Assembly: GCA_002343425.1 (NCBI GenBank)
Contig: DDSO01000058.1
Coordinates: forward strand, 672 to 22,295
From: Brevundimonas sp. UBA2388
GTDB lineage: Bacteria; Pseudomonadota; Alphaproteobacteria; Caulobacterales; Caulobacteraceae
Direction: 5' to 3'
Length of the DNA stretch: 21,624 nucleotides
This document shows positions 6,845 to 14,978 of the stretch, one piece after another. A model generated the notes under the pieces. The model saw only the letters and a list, made by a program, of their open reading frames with translations, searched no databases and was not told the origin of the DNA. The first letter of the stretch is position 1. Each line of letters begins with the position of its first letter. Position numbers and translations under genes: made by a program.

Positions 6845-7162
6845 TTACCGGCCCGGCCGCTCCCAGCCGTAGGCGACCCAGGCGCCGTCGACCTTGCGGG
6901 CCTCGATAACGTCATCGGCGCGGCGGGTGCGAACGACGGCCTTGCGGCGCGCGCCCATGGCCAGGCCGGCGAAGAAGACCAGAACGGCCGCGAACAGGGC
7001 GATGACCGCCACGGCGACCGCGGTGAAGACCGCCAGAACGGCGCCGACGGCCATAGCGACGCACGTCGCGATGACGCCGCCCAGCCACATCACGGACGCC
7101 ACCAGCCCGTTCGACGGACGGCGCGCAGACGGGCCGAAGATCAGACGGTCGGACTCGGTCAT
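6845..7162 (-). CDS. Small membrane protein, unknown function
   Basis: A 105-aa protein starting at ATG 7162, preceded by AGAAGGTG at good spacing; a TTG one codon upstream is the less likely start. A polar N-terminus (MTESDRLIFGPSARRPSNG) is followed by about 50 residues of Ala/Val-rich hydrophobic sequence (about 20-70) that would form two membrane helices. A basic stretch ARRKAVVRTRRADD and a short soluble C-tail with GAWVAYGWE follow. No known domain recognised. It is 8 bp upstream of the amidase GTG and probably in one transcript with it, which suggests, without proving, an envelope role. Confidence 0.75.
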   Translation of the reverse strand: MTESDRLIFGPSARRPSNGLVASVMWLGGVIATCVAMAVGAVLAVFTAVAVAVIALFAAVLVFFAGLAMGARRKAVVRTRRADDVIEARKVDGAWVAYGWERPGR

Positions 7163-7225
7163 CAAATCACCTTCTCAGACGCCGGAAACAGCGCCGGACA
7201 CACAATGTCGGTCCACACGGGTGAA

Positions 7226-7238
7226 CGGTCAATGACCG
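7226..7238. repeat. Short palindrome between sppA and the small membrane protein gene
   Basis: CGGTCA-A-TGACCG is a perfect 6-bp inverted repeat within the 102-bp gap downstream of sppA. Weaker outer pairing (GTGAA at 7221 with TTCAC at 7244) could extend it to a hairpin that ends sppA transcription. No T-run follows, so an operator for the downstream pair is equally possible. Confidence 0.3.
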
Positions 7239-7264
7239 GCCCCTTCACAGGCGAGTGTTCCGCC

Positions 7265-9046
7265 TCAATAGGGCTGGTCCGCCAGCACCGAAGCCCCGGA
7301 CGTCCGGGCCCGTTCGGTCTGGATGCGGCGAACGGTCGCCTCGGCCGCCGGGTCGTTCATGACCCCGCCGATCCCGATCAGGACCCGCGCCGCCTCGCCC
7401 GAGACGCCGAACGCCTGGGACAGGGCCTCGAAAGGCGACTGGGCCTCCGGGTAGCGTTTGAAGCGCACCGAATCTCCGGCCGGAATACGGGCCAGTTCCC
7501 GCGCCTTGGCGATGGCCTCTTCCAGACCGCCGAGCTGGTCGACCAGACCGATCTGGCGGGCCTGGGCGCCGGTCCAGACGCGGCCGCGGGCGATCTCGCG
7601 TACCCGGGCCGGCGGCAGACGACGGCCGGCCGCGACGCGGGCGATGAACTCCTCATAGGTCCGGTCGATCTGGGCCGCGAAGGCCGCGCGCTGCGCCGGG
7701 TTGAAGTTCTGCGCCGGCGAGAAGGCGTCCGCATACGGCCCGCCCACGGTCAGGTTGCGCATATCGACGCCGAACCGGCCCAGGGCGTCGGCCAGCACGA
7801 ATTTGCCGCCATAGACGCCGATCGAACCGGTCAGGGTCGAGGGCTGGGCCACGATCCAGTTGGCCTCCGAGCTGATCCAGTAGCCGCCCGAGGCCGCATA
7901 GTCGCCCATCGAGACCACCACCGGCTTGCCCGCCGCCTTGGCCGCGCGCACCGCCGCCAGGATCTGTTCCGACGCCTCCGGCGAGCCGCCGGGCGAGGAA
8001 ACGCGGAAGACGATGGCCTTGACGCTGTCGTCCTCGATGGCGTCGTAGATGGCCTCGGCCAGATCGTCCGACATGATGGAAGAGCCGCCGCCGAACGGGT
8101 CGGCGCCGCCGCCCGTGCCCGTCATGATGGCGCCCTCGCCCCCGACGATGGCGATGGCGTTGCGGCCCGAGCCGTTGCGCTCTCCCCGCGACGAGGCGTA
8201 GTCGGAGAACTCCATGATCTCGGCGTTGCGACCGGCCCGGCGCTTCACCTCGGCCTCGGCCTCCTCGACCTGGCCGATCTTGTCGATCAGACGCCGCTGC
8301 AGGGCCTGGGCCGACGACCAGGGGCCCGCCTCGATGGTCGCCCGCAGGGCCGCGGGGGTCACCTTGCGGTCCTGCGCCGCATTGGCCAGGGCCGAGGTGT
8401 AGATCGACGTCATCCAGGCCGACATCGCTTCGCGATGGGCCGGGGTGAAGTCGCTCTCGGTGTATTCATTGACCGCGTTCTTGTACTCGTAGCGCTGCTC
8501 GAACTCGGCGTTGACGCCGTATTTGTCGAACGCCCGGCCCAGGAAGACGCTGTCGGCCGAGAAGCCCGCCAGCTGGAAGCTGGCCGTATTCTGCATCCAC
8601 AGTTCGGAGGCCGAGGCCCCGATCATATAGCTGGAGACCGTCGTGCCGACGGGCTGGAAGCCTTGGCTGTGGGCGATGACCACCTTGCCCGAGGCGCGGA
8701 AGCGGCGGACGGCCTGGCGAATCTCGTCAGCGGCGGCAGGCGTGATCCCGGCTTCCGGCAGGCGGATCAGCAGCGCCTTGACCCGGTCGTCGTCCTCGGC
8801 CTGGGCCAGGGTATCGACGATCTGCAGCGTCGAAAGGCCCGAGCCGCCGAAGATGGCGAACGGATTGCTCGGGGCCTGATCCGTGACGCCCTCGCGCAGG
8901 TCCAGCTCCAGCACCGTATTGCGCGGGGTCGGCTCTTCGGACGACGCCGCGCCGATCGCGATGACGATGAAGATGAACGGGATCACCACCAGGAAGAGGA
9001 ACATCCCGGCGAAAACGCCGAGCATGGTCAGGAAAAACTGCTTCAT
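7265..9046 (-). CDS. sppA: Signal peptide peptidase SppA (67K type)
   Basis: Membrane-bound Ser/Lys protease that degrades cleaved signal peptides. The product is 593 aa from the ATG at 9046. It has one N-terminal membrane anchor (about 5-32) and two tandem S49 domains. The general-base Lys is K189 in EYKNAVNEYTE in the first domain; the nucleophile Ser386 is in GDYAASGGYWI in the second, preceded by SSPGGSPEASEQI. This matches the duplicated E. coli layout (Lys209/Ser409). The start is chosen because MKQFFLTMLGVF fits the usual alphaproteobacterial N-terminus. An in-frame ATG at 9082 or GTG at 9088 would add 12-14 residues, and none has a strong ribosome-binding site. Confidence 0.95.
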   Translation of the reverse strand: MKQFFLTMLGVFAGMFLFLVVIPFIFIVIAIGAASSEEPTPRNTVLELDLREGVTDQAPSNPFAIFGGSGLSTLQIVDTLAQAEDDDRVKALLIRLPEAGITPAAADEIRQAVRRFRASGKVVIAHSQGFQPVGTTVSSYMIGASASELWMQNTASFQLAGFSADSVFLGRAFDKYGVNAEFEQRYEYKNAVNEYTESDFTPAHREAMSAWMTSIYTSALANAAQDRKVTPAALRATIEAGPWSSAQALQRRLIDKIGQVEEAEAEVKRRAGRNAEIMEFSDYASSRGERNGSGRNAIAIVGGEGAIMTGTGGGADPFGGGSSIMSDDLAEAIYDAIEDDSVKAIVFRVSSPGGSPEASEQILAAVRAAKAAGKPVVVSMGDYAASGGYWISSEANWIVAQPSTLTGSIGVYGGKFVLADALGRFGVDMRNLTVGGPYADAFSPAQNFNPAQRAAFAAQIDRTYEEFIARVAAGRRLPPARVREIARGRVWTGAQARQIGLVDQLGGLEEAIAKARELARIPAGDSVRFKRYPEAQSPFEALSQAFGVSGEAARVLIGIGGVMNDPAAEATVRRIQTERARTSGASVLADQPY

Positions 9047-9151
9047 GGCGAGGGAAGTCGTCCGGAGCACGGGCCGGGTCATGGCCACATTTCGACCATA
9101 GGGCGGCAGACCGCGCCGTCAAATGAACGTCGCGTAACGCGCGAGCCGCGT

Positions 9152-9170
9152 CGCAGCATCTGATGCTGCG
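9152..9170. promoter_or_regulatory. Perfect 19-bp palindrome between sppA and panD
   Basis: CGCAGCATC-T-GATGCTGCG has two perfect 9-bp arms around one base. It lies 106 bp upstream of the sppA ATG and 16 bp before the panD -35. A near-continuous palindrome with a one-base centre cannot make a good hairpin loop, so a dimeric repressor or activator site is more likely than a terminator. The protein that binds is unknown. Confidence 0.5.
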
Positions 9171-9185
9171 TTGCAACGACAACGA

Positions 9186-9214
9186 TTGATGACGGGTCTC
9201 GAAACCCCTATATG
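9186..9214 (+). promoter_or_regulatory. panD: Probable panD promoter
   Basis: TTGATG (9186-9191), a 17-bp spacer and TATATG (9209-9214) form a good vegetative promoter, giving a leader of about 50 nt before the panD ATG at 9270. The palindrome at 9152-9170 is just upstream. Confidence 0.55.
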
Positions 9215-9269
9215 AGCGATCTGCGAGCGGGGGCCGAACGCCCCGCGTCACAACCGGACCGCACTCCCC

Positions 9270-9626
9270 ATGCTGGTCACCCTGATGAAGGCCAAGCTGC
9301 ACCGCGCGACGGTGACCCAGGCCGACCTCGACTATGAAGGCTCGATCGCGATCGACGCCGACCTGCTGGACGCCGCCGGCATCTTTCCGCACGAGCAGGT
9401 CGATGTGCTGAACATTACCAACGGCGCCCGCTTCACCACCTACGCCATCGAGGCCCCGCGTGGCTCGCGCGTCATCGGCGTCAACGGCGCCGCCGCCCGT
9501 CTGGTGCAGAAGAACGACAAGGTCATCGTCGTGACCTACGGCCAGATGCCGGAAGAAGAAGCCCGCCAGTGGTCGCCGACCGTGGTGCTTCTCGACGACA
9601 ACAACGAGATCAAGCGCGCGGCTTGA
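9270..9626 (+). CDS. panD: Aspartate 1-decarboxylase PanD
   Basis: Pyruvoyl enzyme that converts L-aspartate to beta-alanine for pantothenate and CoA synthesis. The product is 118 aa, within the usual 115-140. The self-cleavage site is Gly24-Ser25 in [13 protein letters not shown], the same numbering as E. coli, which supports the ATG at 9270 over the internal Met6. Also present are [12 protein letters not shown], the [19 protein letters not shown] block (bearing active-site Tyr and Arg of the family), NGAAARL and [11 protein letters not shown]. It is transcribed away from sppA and followed after 44 bp by a small membrane protein gene on the same strand. Confidence 0.97.
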   Translation: MLVTLMKAKLHRATVTQADLDYEGSIAIDADLLDAAGIFPHEQVDVLNITNGARFTTYAIEAPRGSRVIGVNGAAARLVQKNDKVIVVTYGQMPEEEARQWSPTVVLLDDNNEIKRAA

Positions 9627-9670
9627 CGGCGGCCGGGTTCCGTCCTCCCCTCCGCCTCCGGAGGATCATC

Positions 9671-9946
9671 ATGGAACGAACCATTCGCGCCGTCCGCTGG
9701 CCCCTGTACGGAGCCTTCGTGCTCGCCTCCATCGTGTCCACGATGCTGGCCCTGCCGGTCGGACTGACGGCTCTCGGGCTTGAACCGAACGACGTCACCT
9801 TCCTGCCGCTCTCCATCACCGGCCTGCCGTGGAGCGGGCCCCTGTTCTGGATGGAGCTGGATTCCATCACCCGGCTCGCCATCGCCCTGGTCGCCAATGT
9901 GCTCAACCTGGCGCTGGGCCTGATGCTGGCCCGCGGGTCGGACTGA
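9671..9946 (+). CDS. Small membrane protein, unknown function
   Basis: A 91-aa protein with ATG at 9671 and an excellent ribosome-binding site (CCGGAGGATCATC). It has two hydrophobic segments, about 10-35 (YGAFVLASIVSTMLALPVGL) and about 65-88 (ITRLAIALVANVLNLALGLML), joined by a loop with PNDVTFLPLSITGLPWSGP. No family recognised. It probably shares the panD transcript. It is followed directly by the inverted heptamer arrays, which may end its transcript. Confidence 0.75.
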   Translation: MERTIRAVRWPLYGAFVLASIVSTMLALPVGLTALGLEPNDVTFLPLSITGLPWSGPLFWMELDSITRLAIALVANVLNLALGLMLARGSD

Positions 9947-9955
9947 GCTCGAGCC

Positions 9956-10001
<46 letters not shown>

Positions 10002-10034
10002 TCGACAGCCGCTTCGGTCGCAAGTGAATTGCCA

Positions 10035-10064
10035 GTGGGCAGCCCCGGCACCGGCGCTGCCCAC
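10035..10064. terminator. Hairpin nested between the heptamer arrays
   Basis: GTGGGCAGC (10035-10043) pairs with GCTGCCCAC (10056-10064) around a 12-nt loop. It sits inside the 67-nt loop of the larger 32-bp stem and between convergent genes. No T-run follows on either strand, so intrinsic termination is possible but not shown. Confidence 0.4.
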
Positions 10065-10068
10065 CATT

Positions 10069-10100
<32 letters not shown>

Positions 10101-10110
10101 CAGAACCGCG

Positions 10111-10872
10111 TCAGCGGTTCAGATCATACACCCCCGTGATGTCGATGCGGATCGTCAGCTGCCCCCCCGCGACCGGGGTCGCGCCGCCGGAATCCATGGC
10201 CATTTCCGCCCGGGCGAACATCATCTGCGGCGGGGGCGAATAGCCGCCGCCTTCCGACAGCGAGCGGATGCCGCCCAGTTCGACGCCCAGGGCCTGGGCA
10301 TAGAGCGCCGCCTTGGCCTGCAGATTGCGCACGGCGATCTGACGGGCCTGATTCTCGGCGGCCGAAGGGTCTTTCAGCCCGAAGCCGATGCCGTTGATCT
10401 GGTTCACGCCCGCCGCGACCACCGCGTCGGCGGTCATGCCGACCTTCGTCAGATCATTGATGATCACCGTCACCTGGTTCGAGGCCTGATATCCACGCAG
10501 CCGCGGCGGCTCGTTCTGGACGTAGTCATACTGGGCCGACAGGTTCAGGCCAGAGGTCTGGACGTCGCGCGCCTCGATCCCGGCGCGGCGCAGGGCGGCC
10601 ATCACCTGGTTCATCCGGGCGGCGTTCAGGCTCATCGCCTCGGCGGCGGTGGTCGCCTCGGTGACCACGCCGAAGCTGATCGTGGCCATGTCGGGCGCGA
10701 TCTTGACCTCGCCATAGGCCGACAGGTTCAGCGCCGGGCGGTCGGCCACGGCGTGGATCATCATCGGCGCACCGCCGGTCGGCTGCGACTGGGCCATGGC
10801 GGCCGGGGCGCTCATTACGACGGCGGCCATCAGGGCGCCGCCCAGCATCAGGGCGCGGGTGTTGCGGGTCAT
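10111..10872 (-). CDS. Exported SIMPL (DUF541) family protein
   Basis: A 253-aa periplasmic or outer-envelope protein with a SIMPL domain, a widespread family without a settled biochemical role (E. coli YggE is a member). The start is ATG at 10872, with GGAG 9 nt upstream; the frame extends further up without such a signal. A signal peptide occupies residues 1-28 with cleavage at AMA-QSQP. The domain begins at LNLSAYGEVKIAPDMATISFGVVTEA and includes the family's alternating-strand segments (GYQASNQVTVIINDLTKVG, INGIGFGLKDP). A Gly/Pro/Met-rich insertion (YSPPPQMMFARAEMAM) precedes the last strand, LTIRIDITGVYDL. Monocistronic and convergent with the panD pair. Confidence 0.88.
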   Translation of the reverse strand: MTRNTRALMLGGALMAAVVMSAPAAMAQSQPTGGAPMMIHAVADRPALNLSAYGEVKIAPDMATISFGVVTEATTAAEAMSLNAARMNQVMAALRRAGIEARDVQTSGLNLSAQYDYVQNEPPRLRGYQASNQVTVIINDLTKVGMTADAVVAAGVNQINGIGFGLKDPSAAENQARQIAVRNLQAKAALYAQALGVELGGIRSLSEGGGYSPPPQMMFARAEMAMDSGGATPVAGGQLTIRIDITGVYDLNR

Positions 10873-11081
10873 TGGGCAGTCTCCAGTGAACAAGGACGAT
10901 CCATCGGCGCCGATCATGTCGGCGGGCCGTGACCGAACCTTGACGGTTTGCACCTGAATGAACGCGCGAGCGACCCTTGCAGGTTCCATTCATCGGCGTG
11001 AAATCGACGACAGGCTGGCGGCAGGCCGATGGCGCTTGGCAATGCGCGGGACAGCCTGCTAGGCCGAACCGTCGTCCCGGA

Positions 11082-11157
11082 GGGCGCGTAGCTCAATGGT
11101 TAGAGCCGACCGCTCATAACGGTCTGGTTGGGGGTTCGAGTCCCTCCGCGCCTACCA
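11082..11157 (+). tRNA. tRNA with CAU anticodon, probably tRNA-Ile2 (lysidine type)
   Basis: A complete cloverleaf: acceptor 11082-11088 with 11147-11153, anticodon stem GACCG/CGGTC, loop CTCATAA with anticodon CAT at 11115-11117, T-arm GGGGG-TTCGAGT-CCCTC, discriminator A at 11154 and an encoded CCA at 11155-11157. It is not the initiator, because the anticodon stem lacks the three G-C pairs. Its D-loop (CAATGGTTAGAGC) has the short size of E. coli Ile2 (ileX) rather than elongator Met, so Ile2 modified by TilS is favoured; elongator Met remains possible. The first pair is an unusual G1-U72. A weak promoter (TTGGCA at 11036, TGCTAG at 11057) lies upstream and a strong terminator follows. Confidence 0.95.
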
Positions 11158-11164
11158 CCTCATG

Positions 11165-11203
11165 AAAACGGCCCCGGCGCGGTGCCCGGGGCCGTTTCCG
11201 TTT
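11165..11203. terminator. Bidirectional intrinsic terminator after the tRNA
   Basis: AAACGGCCCCGG (11166-11177) pairs perfectly with CCGGGGCCGTTT (11186-11197) around an 8-nt loop. T-rich sequence follows on the plus strand (GTTTCCGTTT) and a T-run follows on the minus strand (TTTTCATG). It can end both the tRNA transcript and the convergent beta-helix gene. Confidence 0.85.
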
Positions 11204-11215
11204 CGATCCCGGACG

Positions 11216-12706
11216 TCAGCGGCTGAAGAGGCCGCCCCTGCCCTGCCAGCGGCTGTCGCCGCGGCTGCGCTCGTCGCGGACGTAGCGGCCGTCGCGGGTA
11301 TAGTAGCCGATGCCGCTCTGGTACTCGCGATAGCCTTCCAGCTGATATCCGTCGTCCTGGTAGGGCAGGCCCAGCAGGCCGTCCTCGTTTTCCCACCAAT
11401 TCTGGGGATAGGCGCCGTACATGCATTCCCAGCCGTCGCCGCCCTGCCAGTAGGGCTCGTACCGGCCGCGATAGCGGTCGCGGAACCGGGCGCTGCACAG
11501 ATACCGCGACCAGACCCGGTTGCCGCTGGCTTCGACCGTGGCGCGGTTCTCGGCATAGATGACCTCGCGGACGCCCGCGAAGACGTTGTCCGTCACCACC
11601 GCATGACCCGAGGCGGCGGCGACGCCGACGGTCGAGGCGCGGATGCGGCTGTTGGAGAGGTTCAGTTCGCCGTTGTAGAGGACCACGCCCTTGTCGGACC
11701 GGCCGATGCGGCTGTTGGTCATGGCGACCGAGGCCCCTTCGATGGCCACGCCCTCGACATAGCCGAGGACGGCGGTGTTCTCGATCTCGACCCGGCCGTA
11801 GTCACGACCCGACCGGATGACGATCCCGATCGAGCGCGGCCCGAAGGCGTTGGGCGCGCCCGTGCCCTTCAGGGTGACGTTCGACAGACGCGAGGTCTGG
11901 CCGGAGCCGGGGACCATCTCGAGTCCCGACTGGGCGCCGGTGACCGCCAGCTCATGGGCGTTCAACACCGCGCCGTCGGCCACGATGGCCGGGGCGATGG
12001 TCTGGGCATCGATGATGGCGTTGCGGATGTCGACCAGACCGCCGTCGGCATAGATCGCGGCCTCGTCGCCGGCGTGGCGGAAGGCGACCCGGTTCATGAT
12101 GATCTCGGCGCCGTAGCTGACGATACAGGCCGCATCCCCCGCGCGCGGCGAGGCGAAGATCATGTCGCGGATCTCGACCCGCACGCCCTGCGACACCGTC
12201 ATACAGGGCAGGCCGTCGGGAGCCATCAGGGTCGGGGCCGGATTGCTGCCCCATTCACGCGGATCGAAGCCGCTCTCGCCGATGATGGTCAGGGGCTTGT
12301 CGATATTCAGCCAGCCGACGCAGGCGCCGCCGCGGGCGCGGATGACCAGGGTGCCGCCGGGGCGCACCCGGCGCACGGCGTCCTCGACCGCCCCGGTGCC
12401 GGGGTTGCCGCCGCAGTCGATCAGCACGATCTCCTCGCCGCCGGGGCGCAGGGGACCCGGCCGCCAGTCAGGCCTGTGCTGGCCGTAGTCGTAGCGGCGG
12501 TGTTGCGACCGCCGGCTGCGTGAGCCGCGCGTCGGCGGGTCCAGCAGGACGCCGAAATTGGGGCGCGTCTGACTCTCGACCTTGGCGGCGACCTGGGCGT
12601 GGGCCGGCCCGTCGCCCATGGCGAAGCCGGTGACGGCGACGGCGATCGCCGCGGCTCCGCCGATCAGGCTGAGGATGGTCCGTTGAGGGGTGCGGTGGGT
12701 GATCAT
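11216..12706 (-). CDS. Exported right-handed parallel beta-helix protein
   Basis: A 496-aa secreted protein. The signal peptide is about 1-37 (hydrophobic GGAAAIAVAVTGFAM, cleavage near AHA-QV). An Arg/Ser-rich linker precedes a region from about 90 to 390 of regularly spaced short strands typical of PbH1 repeats (LVIRARGG, LTIIGESG, VEIRDMIF, VAMTNSRIGRSDKGVVLYNG, LNLSNSRIRAST). The C-terminal 95 residues are rich in Tyr, Trp, Arg and Gly (for example GYQLEGYREYQSGIGYY), which is unusual and may bind polysaccharide or other surface material. No catalytic residues can be assigned, so lyase or hydrolase activity is only a possibility. ATG at 12706 has AAGGAGGG overlapping the stop of the upstream Sel1 gene, so the two are one operon. 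Confidence 0.82.
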   Translation of the reverse strand: MITHRTPQRTILSLIGGAAAIAVAVTGFAMGDGPAHAQVAAKVESQTRPNFGVLLDPPTRGSRSRRSQHRRYDYGQHRPDWRPGPLRPGGEEIVLIDCGGNPGTGAVEDAVRRVRPGGTLVIRARGGACVGWLNIDKPLTIIGESGFDPREWGSNPAPTLMAPDGLPCMTVSQGVRVEIRDMIFASPRAGDAACIVSYGAEIIMNRVAFRHAGDEAAIYADGGLVDIRNAIIDAQTIAPAIVADGAVLNAHELAVTGAQSGLEMVPGSGQTSRLSNVTLKGTGAPNAFGPRSIGIVIRSGRDYGRVEIENTAVLGYVEGVAIEGASVAMTNSRIGRSDKGVVLYNGELNLSNSRIRASTVGVAAASGHAVVTDNVFAGVREVIYAENRATVEASGNRVWSRYLCSARFRDRYRGRYEPYWQGGDGWECMYGAYPQNWWENEDGLLGLPYQDDGYQLEGYREYQSGIGYYTRDGRYVRDERSRGDSRWQGRGGLFSR

Positions 12707-12719
12707 GCTTCCGCCCTCC

Positions 12720-14207
12720 TTAGCGGCGCTGCTGCGAACGGGAGACCTGGGCCAGCACAGCCTGCAGGCGGCCGGCCGAGGGGCCGAAGCCGGACAGGGC
12801 GGAGTCGATTCTCAGGGCCACGGCCTGGGCCTTGTCCTGATCCGCCACCCCCGCGACACCGAGCGCGAAATAGCTCGACATGGCGAATTTGGCTTCGGGG
12901 CTGCCCTGACGCGCGGCCTCCTCGAACCATTTGAAGGCTCGGGCGTAGTCGGCGGGCAGGCCGACGCCCTCGGCGTACATCACCGCCAGCACCAGCTGGG
13001 CTTCCGACGAGCCGTTGATGGCGGCCATCTGGATGGCGCGGACGCGTTCCAGATAGGACAGCCGGCCCTCCATGGGGTGGCCCAGCATGGCCTCCAGCGT
13101 CTCGACCTGACGTTTCGACAGATCCTCGGGTCGCTGGGCGACGGTATCGCTCACGCCGAGATAACGCAGAGCCCGACCCACGTGCAGGAACGGCAGCTCG
13201 GTGGCCATCCGGCCCAGCGCATACTCATAGGCGTCGCCGCGCGGACGGCTCTCGTCCGAGAAGGGCACGCCCGACTGGGGCGCGGTGTTGGGATAGAATT
13301 CGAACGGCGGCGTCCATTGCCGGGCCTTGGTCTCGACGAACCGCTGATAGGTGTCGCGGCTCGGGGCGGAGCGCTCGAAATCCCTCAGCAGGACATAGGC
13401 CCCGACATCGCCGGTCTGCACCGCGAGGTAGTTGTACAGATAGGCGTCGACGTCGTTGCGCTGGAACAGATTGATCGCCGAATAGTAGCCGCGACGGCTG
13501 CGGTCCCGGCTGTTGCCGCCCTGGCTGCGGCCCCAGGCCTCGCGGGCCTGGCGATTGTCTTCCGGCTCGCCGAACGGGCCGTAGAGACCGTCGTGCAGCC
13601 GCGCCAGCGTGCGATAGCCGTGGGCGTCCTGGGTCGAGAGCACATAGATGACGCGGTCCCGGACCGCCTCCTGCTCTTCCCGGGTCATCTGGCCCAGCTG
13701 GCGGTCCAGTCGCTGATAGGCCGTGTGCCGTTCCCAGGCCCGGCAGTCGTCGTATCGCGACAGCGGGCGCCAGCCGCCAAAGCCGCCACGGTCGACGCGG
13801 TTGATCGGGGCGTAACCCTCGTCATTGGCCAGCGCCATGGCGTACCAGGTGGCGCTTTCGATCGGATCCTCGATGTTCTTGTCGGTCGCCCGGAGCGCCG
13901 CATAGCGGCCGCCCAGCTCCAGCTGGGCGAAGAAGTCGCCGCGGAAGGCGGCGCGGCGCAGGGCCCTCAGGCCGGTTTCCTGGGCGTTGAATTCGGAGCC
14001 GGTGAGCGAGGCGGGTCGCGGGCAGGCGTTGGAGGCCGCGTCGTTGCGCTGCCAGAACTGCATACCGTTGCCGCCGCCGCTGTTGCCGCACGAAACCATG
14101 CCGAGCGCGGTCAGCGCCAGAACGCCGGCGACCGCTGCGATGGCGACGGGACCGCGACCCCGACCGAAACGGGAGCCGCCTTCCTGGTTGGATCGACCCT
14201 CGCTCAT
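12720..14207 (-). CDS. Sel1-repeat, membrane-anchored protein
   Basis: A 495-aa protein from ATG 14207, chosen because GAGGGG lies 6 nt upstream; the open frame extends 61 codons further without a signal. A basic N-terminus leads to one hydrophobic segment at about 20-40 ending in MVSCGNSGGG. The Cys resembles a lipobox, but Met at -3 is atypical, so a signal anchor is as likely. Helical Sel1-type repeats are seen at about 85-125 (GDFFAQLELGGRYAAL, ESATWYAMAL) and most clearly at 397-453 (EAQLVLAVMYAEGVGLP, AFKWFEEAARQG). Such repeats mediate protein contacts. The middle third has no recognised domain. Its TAA overlaps the ribosome-binding site of the beta-helix gene 13 bp downstream. Confidence 0.8.
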   Translation of the reverse strand: MSEGRSNQEGGSRFGRGRGPVAIAAVAGVLALTALGMVSCGNSGGGNGMQFWQRNDAASNACPRPASLTGSEFNAQETGLRALRRAAFRGDFFAQLELGGRYAALRATDKNIEDPIESATWYAMALANDEGYAPINRVDRGGFGGWRPLSRYDDCRAWERHTAYQRLDRQLGQMTREEQEAVRDRVIYVLSTQDAHGYRTLARLHDGLYGPFGEPEDNRQAREAWGRSQGGNSRDRSRRGYYSAINLFQRNDVDAYLYNYLAVQTGDVGAYVLLRDFERSAPSRDTYQRFVETKARQWTPPFEFYPNTAPQSGVPFSDESRPRGDAYEYALGRMATELPFLHVGRALRYLGVSDTVAQRPEDLSKRQVETLEAMLGHPMEGRLSYLERVRAIQMAAINGSSEAQLVLAVMYAEGVGLPADYARAFKWFEEAARQGSPEAKFAMSSYFALGVAGVADQDKAQAVALRIDSALSGFGPSAGRLQAVLAQVSRSQQRR

Positions 14208-14284
14208 ATCCCCTCGCACGACCAAAGCGGGCAGCCCCCTGCCCATTGCGCCTACCTTTGCGCAAGCGGGACAGTCCGGCCCCG

Positions 14285-14299
14285 TTAACCTTCTGTCAA
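14285..14299. promoter_or_regulatory. Possible CtrA box upstream of the Sel1 gene
   Basis: TTAA-N7-TCAA matches the Caulobacterales cell-cycle regulator consensus TTAA-N7-TTAA with one mismatch. It lies 78 bp upstream of the Sel1-gene ATG in the 265-bp divergent gap. One mismatch in an eight-base motif makes chance a real possibility. The rest of the gap holds a TATATG (14439-14444) that could be the -10 for the plus-strand gene, without a clear -35. Confidence 0.3.
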
Positions 14300-14472
14300 G
14301 GTAAACGCCGGTTTCCGATAAAGCGTTGCCGCATAGCGGCCTTTTTGTGACCCGTAGATAGTTTTCCACGGGAATCAGCGGGTTGTGCACTCGCCTGTGA
14401 GGGGAAACGGGCCGCTCGCCAGCGGCGCGACGACTTCCTATATGGTTCGTCCGGACTCCTGGAGCACCCCGA

Positions 14473-14964
14473 ATGGCCTATGCCGCCCGCGATGATCGAC
14501 CCGCCGACAAGGCCGCCCGCTATGCCGAAGTCGAGGCCGAAATTCTGGCCGTCCTGGACGGCGAGCCCAACCGTACCGCGCGCATGGCCACCGTCGCCTC
14601 CATGCTGGCCGACGCCTTTCCGGCCTTCTTCTGGACCGGCTTCTACGTCGTCGACCCCGACAAGGCCGACGAACTGGTGGTCGGCCCCTACCAGGGCACG
14701 CTGGGCTGTCTGAGAATCGCCTTCGGCCGCGGCGTCTGCGGAACGGCGGCGCGTGATCGCTCGACCCAGATCGTCGACGACGTCCACGCCTTCCCCGGCC
14801 ACATCGCCTGCGACAGCCGCTCGGCCAGCGAGATCGTGGTCCCGGTGTTCGACGCCTCGGGCGCCCTGATCGCCGTGTTCGACGTGGATGCGACCGAGAC
14901 GTCCGCCTTTGACGCCGTGGACGCCCGGGCGCTCGAGGGGTTGATGGCCAGGGTGTTCGGCTGA
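14473..14964 (+). CDS. msrC: Free methionine-(R)-sulfoxide reductase (GAF domain)
   Basis: Cytosolic enzyme that reduces free L-methionine-(R)-sulfoxide using thioredoxin. The product is 163 aa, a single GAF domain. The three redox cysteines are Cys79 (TLGCLRI), Cys89 (GRGVCGTAA) and Cys113 (HIACDS); their spacing of 10 and 24 residues equals that of E. coli Cys84/94/118. Also typical are AFFWTGFYVVD, VGPYQGTLGC, RSASEIVVPV and AVFDVDATETSAFD. ATG at 14473 has GGAG 9 nt upstream. It is divergent from the Sel1 gene and 102 bp ahead of the SDR gene. Confidence 0.95.
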   Translation: MAYAARDDRPADKAARYAEVEAEILAVLDGEPNRTARMATVASMLADAFPAFFWTGFYVVDPDKADELVVGPYQGTLGCLRIAFGRGVCGTAARDRSTQIVDDVHAFPGHIACDSRSASEIVVPVFDASGALIAVFDVDATETSAFDAVDARALEGLMARVFG

Positions 14965-14978
14965 GTCGGGCGCACCGC

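Noticed and set aside
5307..6872. 521-codon plus-strand frame crossing rnpB, the DUF559 unit and the amidase
   Set aside because: It spans an RNA gene, two inverted repeats and two well-supported minus-strand genes; the sequence resembles no protein.
11082..11157. tRNA as an integration site for an island or prophage
   Set aside because: No integrase, no repeated tRNA 3' end and ordinary chromosomal genes on both sides.
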